NCBI RefSeq assembly: GCF_025961315.1
Contig: NZ_JAOQNK010000001.1
Span: 6,014,001-6,078,000 of the forward strand
DNA length: 64,000 bases
Direction of reading: 5' to 3'
Origin: Sphingobacterium kitahiroshimense
GTDB lineage: Bacteria; Bacteroidota; Bacteroidia; Sphingobacteriales; Sphingobacteriaceae
The position numbers were made by a program, and so were the translations under genes. Every line of letters starts with the position of its first letter. The first letter of the stretch is position 1. Below are positions 55,058 through 63,006 of the stretch, piece after piece. The notes under the pieces are model-generated. The model ran no database searches and was not told where the DNA came from. It worked only from the letters and a program-made list of their open reading frames with translations.

Positions 55058-56980
55058 ATGAACAAAAGAAAATGGCAATTGGCCAGCATCTTAATCACTT
55101 TTTTTACAGTTAGTATGATGGGGCCAGCCATCGGACAGGAATATAAATCTGGTCCTACGGAAAAAGACTTTGTGGGCTATTTATTTGCTTATTTCAAAGG
55201 CAATGCAGTAGCTGATGAATCGGTTTGTTTTGCGGTTAGTACGGATGGCTATACTTATCGCGCCCTCAATAACAATCAACCTGTGCTGGACTCAAAGCTT
55301 ATCAGTACAACTGGTGGAGTGCGCGATCCGCATATCTTAAGAGGGGAGGATGGTAAGTCTTTTTACATGGTATTGACGGATATGACCTCATCGAAAGGCT
55401 GGGATTCTAATCGTGCTATGATATTATTAAAATCGGACGACCTTATTCATTGGAAACATAGTGTAATTAACATCCAAGATCGGTTTAAAGGTAATGAAAG
55501 TTTGAAGCGCGTTTGGGCTCCACAGACGATCTATGATCCTGCTGTTGGTAAATATATGGTTTACTGGTCGATGAAGCATGGCGACGGTCCTGATATCATT
55601 TATTATGCTTATGCTAATCGTGAGTTTACCGATTTGGAAACAGAACCAAAGGTGTTGTTTATGCCTAAAAATGGTAAATCTTGTATCGATGGAGATATCA
55701 TCAATAAAAACGGACTTTTCTATATGTTTTATAAAACAGAAGGGCATGGTAACGGTATTAAATTGGCTATAACAGATTCGCTTACTTCGAGCAAATGGAT
55801 CGAACAACCGGGCTATAAACAACAGACTAGAGATGCTGTGGAAGGATCAAGTGTGTTTAAACTTAATCAGTCTGATCGTTATATTTTAATGTACGATGTA
55901 TATGGGAAGGGCAAGTACCAGTTTTGTGAATCGGTTGATCTGGATCGCTTTAAAGTAATCGATCATGAGGTTAGTATGGATTTTCATCCGAGACATGGTT
56001 CAATCATTCCATTATCCAGAAGTGAATTTAAAGCCGTTACTGAGCGTTGGGGAACACCGGCAGACATCAAATTGGTAACTAGAAAAAATCCGATATTGGA
56101 TGGTTTCTATGCCGATCCAGATGTGTTATATTCAAATAAAACAAAGAAATATTATATCTACCCAACTAGTGATGGATTTGACGGTTGGGGTGGTTCTTAT
56201 TTTAAGACTTTTTCTTCCGTTGATCTCAAAGAATGGAAAGATGAGGGTGTTATTCTGGATTTGAAAAAAGATGTGCCTTGGGGCCCGCGCAATGCCTGGG
56301 CTCCAACGATAGCGGAGAAAAAAATAAAAGGGGATTATAAATATTACTATTATTTCACAGCAGCGCAAAAAATAGGCGTTGCTGTTGCTGATCTACCTAC
56401 TGGACCTTTCAAAGATTCGGGAAAACCATTGATCGATTTTAAACCAGCAGGAATTAATAAGGGACAAGAAATAGATCCTGCTGTTTTTAATGATCCGAAA
56501 TCGGGGAAAAGCTACTTGTATTGGGGCAATGGTTACCTCGCTGTTGCGGAACTGAATAAGGATATGGTATCCATCAAACAAAATACGACAAAGACATTAA
56601 AGATTGATGGTACATTTCGTGAGGGTGTCTATGTGATCTATAGAAATGGCACGTATTATTTTTTATGGTCTGAAGATGATACCCGCAGTGAAAACTATCG
56701 GGTACGTTATGGAACATCTTCTTCTCCTGTAGGAGAGATCCATCTTCCTGAAAACAATATTGTGCTTGAAAAGGATCCGTCTAAAGGAATTTATGGTACT
56801 GGCCACAACTCCGTACTTCAAATACCGGGTACTGATGAATGGTATATTGTATATCACCGATTTAATTACCCTGACGGTATACACATGGGAGATGCAGCAG
56901 GTTACAACCGTGAAGTATGCATGGATAAATTATCATTTGGAGCTGATGGAACCATTAAAAAGGTAATTCCTACACACTAG
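55058..56980 (+). CDS. Secreted enzyme with two tandem GH43 modules
   Basis: A 640-residue secreted protein, signal peptide about 1-26 (ending AIGQ). Two five-bladed propellers follow, each with a full GH43 triad. Module 1 (about 36-345): Asp90 (RDPHI), Asp211 (CIDGDI), Glu262 (VEGSS). Module 2 (about 345-640): Asp353 (YADPDV), Asp473 (EIDPAV), Glu522 (REGVYV). Module 1 is close to the single GH43 gene at 47769, module 2 is from a different subgroup. A two-site arabinosidase acting on branched arabinan is a reasonable guess, but the linkages are not readable. Confidence 0.88.
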   Translation: MNKRKWQLASILITFFTVSMMGPAIGQEYKSGPTEKDFVGYLFAYFKGNAVADESVCFAVSTDGYTYRALNNNQPVLDSKLISTTGGVRDPHILRGEDGKSFYMVLTDMTSSKGWDSNRAMILLKSDDLIHWKHSVINIQDRFKGNESLKRVWAPQTIYDPAVGKYMVYWSMKHGDGPDIIYYAYANREFTDLETEPKVLFMPKNGKSCIDGDIINKNGLFYMFYKTEGHGNGIKLAITDSLTSSKWIEQPGYKQQTRDAVEGSSVFKLNQSDRYILMYDVYGKGKYQFCESVDLDRFKVIDHEVSMDFHPRHGSIIPLSRSEFKAVTERWGTPADIKLVTRKNPILDGFYADPDVLYSNKTKKYYIYPTSDGFDGWGGSYFKTFSSVDLKEWKDEGVILDLKKDVPWGPRNAWAPTIAEKKIKGDYKYYYYFTAAQKIGVAVADLPTGPFKDSGKPLIDFKPAGINKGQEIDPAVFNDPKSGKSYLYWGNGYLAVAELNKDMVSIKQNTTKTLKIDGTFREGVYVIYRNGTYYFLWSEDDTRSENYRVRYGTSSSPVGEIHLPENNIVLEKDPSKGIYGTGHNSVLQIPGTDEWYIVYHRFNYPDGIHMGDAAGYNREVCMDKLSFGADGTIKKVIPTH

Positions 56981-57027
56981 TTGGATTTACGTTCTTAATA
57001 ATTTTTACACAAAAAACTTACACTATA

Positions 57028-58971
57028 ATGAAATGCTTACTTATTGTCACTTTTCTCAGCTTGAGCTCACTGTTGAGTTTTGCACAAAATGTGACTGTTT
57101 CTGGACCCGATAAACGATTAGTAGTCAATTTGTCTTTAGAAAATGGTCATCTCTACTATGATGTTCAGTTGGATGGAAAGGCAATGCTTGAAAAATCTGC
57201 ACTTGGATTAAAAGGTCGTCAGGTTGATCTATCGAGCAATTTAAAACTGGTGGATCAGCAGTATAATAAAATTGATGAGCAGTATGAGGAACAGAAGATA
57301 AAACGTAGACAGGTACATTATCAGGCAAATGAGTTGATTTGCAAATTAGAAAATGGAAATAAACAAGCTTTACATGTCATATTTAGGGTAAGTAATCATG
57401 ATATTGCTTTTCGTTATCACGTGCCACAGGTAGGTGAAGCAGCTAATTTATATATCGAAGAGGAATTGAGCTCTTTTAAATTCCCGAATGTAACAACAAC
57501 TTTTCTAACTGCTCAAGCACCACCCATGTCTGGCTGGATGAAGACGAAGCCAAGTTATGAAGAGGAGTATGTGGCAGATGAGCAATTGGGTGCTCCTTCC
57601 AAGTATGGCTATGGTTTCAGCTTTCCGGCATTATTTCACGTCGGAGATCGCGGTTGGGTACTTGTTTCTGAAACAGGTGTAGGAGCACTGTACTGTGGAT
57701 CTAAGTTGAGTGAAGGAACAAAAGATGGTCAATATAAGATTGCATTTCCGGAGATCGGAGAAAATAATGGCATAGGGAGCGCTAATCCTGCAATTGCATT
57801 ACCAGGCAATACACCGTGGCGTACACTGACTGTCGGAAGTACGCTAAAACCTATTGCAGAAACCACCATCGCGTTTGATGTGGTTGAACCCATGTACAAA
57901 GCTTCAAAAGAGTATAGGTTTGGACGTTCAACTTGGAGCTGGCTGGAGTGGCAGGATGGCAGTATTAATTTTGAAGATCAGAAGAAATTTGTAGATATCT
58001 CTGCTACGATGGGTTATGAATTTGTTTTGGTCGATAATTGGTGGGATAGCAAAATCGGACGCGATAAAATTGAAGCCTTGATTGACTATGGAAAAGATAA
58101 AGGTGTCGGAATTTGTTTGTGGTACAATTCCAATGGTTTTTGGAATGATGCACCACAAACACCTAAAAATATGATGAATACAGCTGTCGCTCGAAAAAAG
58201 GAGATGGCTTGGATGCAAAGTGTTGGTATTAAGGGTCTAAAAGTTGATTTTTTTGGCGGTGACAAGCAGGAGACTATGAAGCTTTATGAAGATATTCTAT
58301 CCGATGCGAATGATCATGGTTTATCCGTTATTTTCCACGGATGCACGTTACCACGAGGCTGGGAACGTATGTATCCTAATTTTGTGGGGAGTGAGGCTGT
58401 ACTCGCTTCTGAAAATTTGATTTTCACACAACATGCTAATGATACCGAAGCTTTTAATGCGAGTTTACATCCGTTTATTCGCAATACTGTAGGCTCAATG
58501 GATTTCGGTCCCGTTCTTCTTAATAAAAGACATAATCGGGAGAACAATGGAGGAATGATACGGAAGACGACAGAGACATTTCAATTGGCTACTGCCGTGC
58601 TATTTCAGACCCCTGTACAAAATTTCGGAATCACACCCAACAATCTAACCGAGATGCCCGCACATGTTATTGATTTTATGAAACAGGTACCCACGATCTG
58701 GGATGAGACTGTTTTGATTGATGGCTATCCCGGCAAATATGTCGTTTTAGCGCGGAGGAATGGTGACCGTTGGTACATAGCCGGTATCAATGCAGAGAAA
58801 AAAGTAAAAGAATTAACTCTTCATTTACCAATGCTTTCGGGCGAAAAGTGGGAATTGCACCAAGATAATAAGGATCGGTCACCACAGCATAACGTGTTGC
58901 CTGCGCCAAAAGGTAAACAATTAAAGGTGACACTTCAGCCTGATGGTGGATTTATCATAGTAGGACAATAA
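57028..58971 (+). CDS. GH97 glycoside hydrolase, retaining type
   Basis: A 647-residue secreted enzyme with signal peptide (ending SFA, then Q). N-terminal beta-sandwich (about 20-275), TIM barrel (about 275-560), C-terminal beta domain. The nucleophile Asp407 in LKVDFFGG puts it in the retaining branch (alpha-galactosidases and beta-L-arabinopyranosidases), unlike SusB-type inverting alpha-glucosidases, which use glutamates. In this locus, removal of beta-L-arabinopyranose or alpha-galactose caps from arabinogalactan is the likely role; that is inference. Confidence 0.87.
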   Translation: MKCLLIVTFLSLSSLLSFAQNVTVSGPDKRLVVNLSLENGHLYYDVQLDGKAMLEKSALGLKGRQVDLSSNLKLVDQQYNKIDEQYEEQKIKRRQVHYQANELICKLENGNKQALHVIFRVSNHDIAFRYHVPQVGEAANLYIEEELSSFKFPNVTTTFLTAQAPPMSGWMKTKPSYEEEYVADEQLGAPSKYGYGFSFPALFHVGDRGWVLVSETGVGALYCGSKLSEGTKDGQYKIAFPEIGENNGIGSANPAIALPGNTPWRTLTVGSTLKPIAETTIAFDVVEPMYKASKEYRFGRSTWSWLEWQDGSINFEDQKKFVDISATMGYEFVLVDNWWDSKIGRDKIEALIDYGKDKGVGICLWYNSNGFWNDAPQTPKNMMNTAVARKKEMAWMQSVGIKGLKVDFFGGDKQETMKLYEDILSDANDHGLSVIFHGCTLPRGWERMYPNFVGSEAVLASENLIFTQHANDTEAFNASLHPFIRNTVGSMDFGPVLLNKRHNRENNGGMIRKTTETFQLATAVLFQTPVQNFGITPNNLTEMPAHVIDFMKQVPTIWDETVLIDGYPGKYVVLARRNGDRWYIAGINAEKKVKELTLHLPMLSGEKWELHQDNKDRSPQHNVLPAPKGKQLKVTLQPDGGFIIVGQ

Positions 58972-58998
58972 ATACATAACCTTTTAATTTGCTTAAAG

Positions 58999-61500
58999 AT
59001 GCTTCGAATAGTAAAACATATCATCTTGCTTATCCCGATCTTTTTGTTTGGATCAAGATCTTTATTTGCGCAACTGGGATTTGGAAGTAGCGAGAAAATA
59101 AATGGAGACTGGCAGTTTCATCTTGGAGATTTGGATATAACCAAGATAAATACGCTGTCTTCTTCGGCTTGGCGGTCGGTTCAACTGCCTTATGATTGGA
59201 GCGTGAAATATCCACTAAGTCCAAATTTGGCCAGTGCTACAGGTTACTTACCAGGAGGAATCGGCTGGTATCAAAAAAAAATGATCATTCCTATCGCAGA
59301 TCAAGGTAAAAAGTTATACCTCTATTTTGAGGGGGTATATAACCGGAGTGAGGTATTTGTTAATGGAAAATCTGTTGGTAAACGCCCTTATGGCTATATC
59401 TCGTTTTCATACGATGTATCTTCTTTAGTCGAATACGGCAAAGAAAATACAATTGCGGTAAAGGTCGATCACAGTCATAGTGCCGATTCGAGATGGTATA
59501 CTGGATCTGGCATCTATCGCGATGTTTGGATTGTAAAGGCTAACCCTGTACATTTAGAACAATGGGGTGTATATGCCTACCCAGCAGTGAAAGGAAATCA
59601 AGGAAACTTACACGTAGAGGTAGCACTTGTGAATGAAACAAGTGCGGCTACAGCGGTTGAATTAGTACAAGAATTGATTGATGAATCCGGGAACACTGTC
59701 GGCAAAATTGTTAAAAAAACAACAATTTCTCCCAATGGCCGCATATCAGTACCCGTGAAGATAACGGTTAAGAATCCGAAATTATGGAGCTTGGAGCAAG
59801 CGAATCGTTATAAGTTAAAAACAGTGGTGCTGCACCATGGCAAAGAGATCGATCGTTCGGAGGTGAAAACGGGTTTTCGGACCTTGGCTTTCGATCCTGA
59901 TCAGGGTTTTGCTTTAAATGGAAAATGGACAAAAGTAAAGGGGGTATGTATTCATCATGATGCGGGTGTATTGGGAGCTAAATTTTACCCCGAAGTATGG
60001 CGCCGTAGATTGCTGACTTTAAAGTCGCTGGGTGTCAATGCAATCCGAACCAGTCATAATCCACAAGCAACTTCATTGTATGATCTCTGTGATGAATTGG
60101 GCCTTTTGGTGATGAATGAAGCCTATGATGAATGGGAATATCCAAAGCGTAAATGGATAGCTGGTTGGAATGTGGGAACAGCAGGATTTGAAGGTGCATA
60201 CGATTTTTTTGCAGATTGGGGTGAACGTGATCTTGCAGATATGGTGAAAAGAGATCGCAATCATATTTCTATTTTTGCTTGGAGTATCGGCAATGAAGTT
60301 GACTATCCAAATGATCCTTATTCTCATCCTATTCTTGATGGAAGTCAAGGGAATGGATTTACACAGCCTATTTTTGGAGGCTATAAAAAAGATGCTCCTG
60401 ATGCCATGCGGTTGGGAGATATTGCTAAGCGATTGGCTGCTGTTGTTAAAAAATACGATACCAGTCGACCCGTTACTGCTGGACTAGCAGGTGTTGCGAT
60501 GTCTAATGAAACGGAATATCCAGGAGTGTTAGATATTGCAGGATATAATTATACAGAAAGCCGTTATCAGGAAGATCATAAGCGCTACCCTAAACGAGTC
60601 ATATTTGGTAGTGAAAATAGACATGATCTTGCTGCTTGGAAAGCTGTTCAAGAGAATAATCATATTTTCGGCCAGTTTCTATGGACTGGAATTGATTATT
60701 TGGGCGAGTCTGGTCTTTGGCCATCAAGAGGCTTTTATTCTGGCCTATTAGATTTTGCGGGATTAATTAAACCGAGAGGATATTTTCGTCAAGCCTTATG
60801 GTCAGAAAAACCAATGGCTTACTTAGGAACTTATGCCTTAAAAGGTGAGGTTGGTAAAACTGATGTGTGGTCGGATCTCGAAGCTGAAAGGGGGCAACGT
60901 AAAAATGAAGCTCCATCGATGGATGCTTGGCCTATATGGAACTATCGGGAAGGTCAATTGATACGTGTTGTCTGCTATACGAATACCGCTTTTGCAAGAT
61001 TAGAACTAAATGGTAAAGTTGTCGGTGATATCAAATCGTATAATGAAGAACAGGGCATTGTTTATTGGGATATCCCGTATGCAGAAGGGAGATTGGAAGT
61101 TATTGGATTTGACAAGGAACAAAAGGAGCTGGTACGTCAAGTTCTAGAAACATCCGGACGTTCTCATGCCTTAGCGATCATCTCAGAATCTTCTGTTTCG
61201 GCAAGAACTGGCGACGTGATTCAAGTGGAACTGCAGGTGGTTGACAAAAACAACAGACCTGTTGTGCTGGCAGATGATGAGGTTACCTGCAGGATCGTAG
61301 GTGCCGCTAGGCTTTTGGGACTGGAGGCTGGAAACAACAGTGATATGACAGACTATACTGATAATAGACATCGCGTATATCATGGCAAAATGATTGCTTA
61401 CATTCAATTGAATCCTGGGCAAGGAAATGTTTCTGTCCAATTTTCAGCACCATGGCTTGAAAATACTTCGATGCTCATTCAGCGTAAGGAGAATAGGTAG
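58999..61500 (+). CDS. GH2 beta-galactosidase-like enzyme
   Basis: An 833-residue secreted protein, signal peptide ending LFA, then Q. It has the GH2 order: sugar-binding sandwich (about 30-200, INGDWQFHLGD), immunoglobulin-like domain (about 200-305), TIM barrel (about 305-605) and C-terminal beta domains. Acid/base Glu433 in WSIGNEVDY and nucleophile Glu539 in IFGSENRHD are present. It probably removes beta-linked galactose from arabinogalactan chains, though GH2 also includes beta-glucuronidases and beta-mannosidases. It is the last gene of the locus; its native terminator has been split by the IS3 element. Confidence 0.9.
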   Translation: MLRIVKHIILLIPIFLFGSRSLFAQLGFGSSEKINGDWQFHLGDLDITKINTLSSSAWRSVQLPYDWSVKYPLSPNLASATGYLPGGIGWYQKKMIIPIADQGKKLYLYFEGVYNRSEVFVNGKSVGKRPYGYISFSYDVSSLVEYGKENTIAVKVDHSHSADSRWYTGSGIYRDVWIVKANPVHLEQWGVYAYPAVKGNQGNLHVEVALVNETSAATAVELVQELIDESGNTVGKIVKKTTISPNGRISVPVKITVKNPKLWSLEQANRYKLKTVVLHHGKEIDRSEVKTGFRTLAFDPDQGFALNGKWTKVKGVCIHHDAGVLGAKFYPEVWRRRLLTLKSLGVNAIRTSHNPQATSLYDLCDELGLLVMNEAYDEWEYPKRKWIAGWNVGTAGFEGAYDFFADWGERDLADMVKRDRNHISIFAWSIGNEVDYPNDPYSHPILDGSQGNGFTQPIFGGYKKDAPDAMRLGDIAKRLAAVVKKYDTSRPVTAGLAGVAMSNETEYPGVLDIAGYNYTESRYQEDHKRYPKRVIFGSENRHDLAAWKAVQENNHIFGQFLWTGIDYLGESGLWPSRGFYSGLLDFAGLIKPRGYFRQALWSEKPMAYLGTYALKGEVGKTDVWSDLEAERGQRKNEAPSMDAWPIWNYREGQLIRVVCYTNTAFARLELNGKVVGDIKSYNEEQGIVYWDIPYAEGRLEVIGFDKEQKELVRQVLETSGRSHALAIISESSVSARTGDVIQVELQVVDKNNRPVVLADDEVTCRIVGAARLLGLEAGNNSDMTDYTDNRHRVYHGKMIAYIQLNPGQGNVSVQFSAPWLENTSMLIQRKENR

Positions 61501-61546
61501 TATTATTTACTGGGAGTCAAGAAAGGCTGTTTCATCATAAATGCAG

Positions 61547-61584
61547 TGCCCCCAAAAAGTTAGACACTTTCTGGGGGCATTTTT
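61547..61584 (+). terminator. Terminator inside the left end of the IS
   Basis: TGCCCCCAAAAAG/CTTTCTGGGGGCA stem (61547-61559 with 61567-61579, one mismatch), 7-nt loop, then TTTTT just before the OrfA ATG. It would block read-through from GH2 into the transposase and may replace the split native terminator. Confidence 0.75.
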
Positions 61585-62118
61585 ATGAATAAGAAAAACA
61601 AGCACAGTTTTGAATTTAAGTTGAGCTGTGTTAGACAAATGGATGAGCATTATCGTTCTGCAAAGTCTTTGGGAGAAGAATTCGGGATTACGTATTCTTT
61701 GTTTGAGACCTGGTACAGAATATATAAGTATCAGGGGGAATCGGGGCTACTTCCCAGGAAAGGGAAAAGACACTTTAGTGCTTCTTTTAAGCTTTCTGTC
61801 CTTACCGCAATCCGAGAAGAAAGTTTATCTTTGAAAGAAGCCCGTGTACGCTTTGACCTTTCCTCGGATGCCCATATCATTGAATGGCAGAAAAGGCTGG
61901 ACAAGTTCGGTCCAGAAGGATTGGAGGCACGGCCAAAAGGAAGACCCCTGATGACAAAGAAAGCAAATCCGCAGATCAAGCGAAAAGTTAGAAAAATGAA
62001 TAAAGCGCTCACGCGTGAAGAGGAACTTTTGCAGGAGAATGAGTATTTACGTGCAGAAAATGCCCTGCTAAAAAAGCTCAGCGCCTTAGCTCAAGCCGAA
62101 AACAAGCGAAAGCCATAA
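61585..62118 (+). CDS. IS3-family OrfA (helix-turn-helix protein)
   Basis: A 177-residue DNA-binding protein with two helix-turn-helix units (about 1-55, KHSFEFKLSCVRQMDEHYRSAKSLGEEFG spread, and about 60-110) and a C-terminal leucine-zipper-like helix (REEELLQENEYLRAENALLKKLSALAQ). It matches OrfA of the IS150 subgroup. Near the 3' end, A-AAA-AAG at 62070-62076 is the classic site for a -1 shift that would make the OrfAB fusion transposase. Confidence 0.92.
   Translation: MNKKNKHSFEFKLSCVRQMDEHYRSAKSLGEEFGITYSLFETWYRIYKYQGESGLLPRKGKRHFSASFKLSVLTAIREESLSLKEARVRFDLSSDAHIIEWQKRLDKFGPEGLEARPKGRPLMTKKANPQIKRKVRKMNKALTREEELLQENEYLRAENALLKKLSALAQAENKRKP
62070..62076 (+). promoter_or_regulatory. 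Programmed -1 frameshift site of the IS
   Basis: A-AAA-AAG heptamer in the OrfA frame (codons AAA at 62071, AAG at 62074). A -1 slip enters the OrfB frame, which then reads AQRLSSSRKQAKAIMELRHQ, a typical IS3 OrfB start. Confidence 0.8.
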
Positions 62119-62954
62119 TGGAGCTAAGGCATCAATTTGATCTTGATATCCTGCTGAGTTGCGTTAAGATGGCATGAAGTACTTTCTATTATCATTCCAA
62201 GAAGGAGGGACAAGCAGATAAATACGAACAGGTCAAAGCGCAAATCAACAAAGTTTACCATGTACATAAGGGCCGCTTTGGCTATCGCCGCATTACCCTG
62301 CAGCTCAAACGGGATGGAGTGGATATCAATCATAAGACCATTCTTAGATTAATGAGGGAAATGGGTTTGAAGAGTCTGATCAGGATAAAGAAATACAGGT
62401 CATACCGGGGTGAACCGGGCAAGATCGCCCCCAATATCCTCAACAGGAAATTCCAGGCTGAGGGACCTTTGCAAAAATGGGCCACGGATATTACTGAGTT
62501 CAAAGTCAAGGAAAAAAAGCTGTATCTCTCCCCAATAATTGATCTGTTCAATCAGGAAGTTATAAGTTATGAAATTACTGACAGGCCGGTCTTTAAAGGG
62601 GTAATGGATATGCTCAAAAAGGCACTGCCCAAAGCAAGGGGGGCATCACAACTGCTTTTACATTCAGATCAGGGCTGGCAATACCAAATGCCTAAATATC
62701 AACAGTGGCTCAAAGAAAACGGAATCACTCAAAGCATGTCCAGAAAAGGAAATTGCCTTGATAATGCCGTAATTGAAAATTTCTTCGGAATTTTAAAATC
62801 AGAACTGTTTTATCTAAAACAATACGAATCAACAGAGAAGTTAAAAAGCGAAATAGAAGATTATATCTCCTATTACAATAATCAACGGATAAAACTAAAT
62901 TTAAATGGAATGAGCCCGACAGAATATCGAGCTCATTATTACAAATCTAATTAA
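62076..62954 (+). pseudogene. IS3-family OrfB transposase with internal stop
   Basis: In the -1 frame after the slippery site the product reads through ELRHQFDLDILLSCVKMA and then meets TGA at 62175-62177, followed by STFYYHSKKEG. Relatives have Arg at that place (ARSTFYYH), so a CGA-to-TGA change is likely. The rest is intact: HTH_21-like GRFGYRRITLQL, and the rve catalytic core with Asp in WATDITEF, Asp in HSDQGWQY and Glu in NAVIENFFG. A short product could start at GTG 62319, but it would lack the N-terminal part, so transposition by this copy is doubtful. Confidence 0.85.
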
Positions 62955-63006
62955 CTAAATTTGTCCAATATTTTGGGGGCAGTCCAAAATGAGACAGCCT
63001 TTCTTG

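Larger units (their letters stand above)
61542..62986 (+). mobile_element. IS3-family (IS150-like) element, transposase disabled
   Basis: A 1445-bp element bounded by TG and CA. Left end TGCAGTGCCCCCAAAA and right end, read inward, TGGACTGCCCCCAAAA form imperfect terminal repeats, with 19 of 25 bases matching overall. The 3-bp direct repeat AAA flanks it (61539-61541, 62987-62989). It carries OrfA, an A-AAA-AAG slippery site and an OrfB frame with one internal stop. The insertion is in the loop of the GH2 terminator. Confidence 0.9.
61518..63006 (+). terminator. GH2 terminator hairpin split by an IS element
   Basis: Left arm 61518-61535 and right arm 62989-63006 pair over 18 bases (17 identities plus one G-U pair). 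Without the IS, they would form an 18-bp stem with a short loop, followed by GTTAAAAAAAATTTT, 17 bp after the GH2 stop. Confidence 0.78.

Noticed and set aside
61518..63006. CAAGAAAGGCTGT inverted repeats as the ends of the IS3-type element
   Set aside because: They extend outside the TG...CA ends and the AAA target duplication, and they pair as a terminator stem, so they belong to the host DNA.
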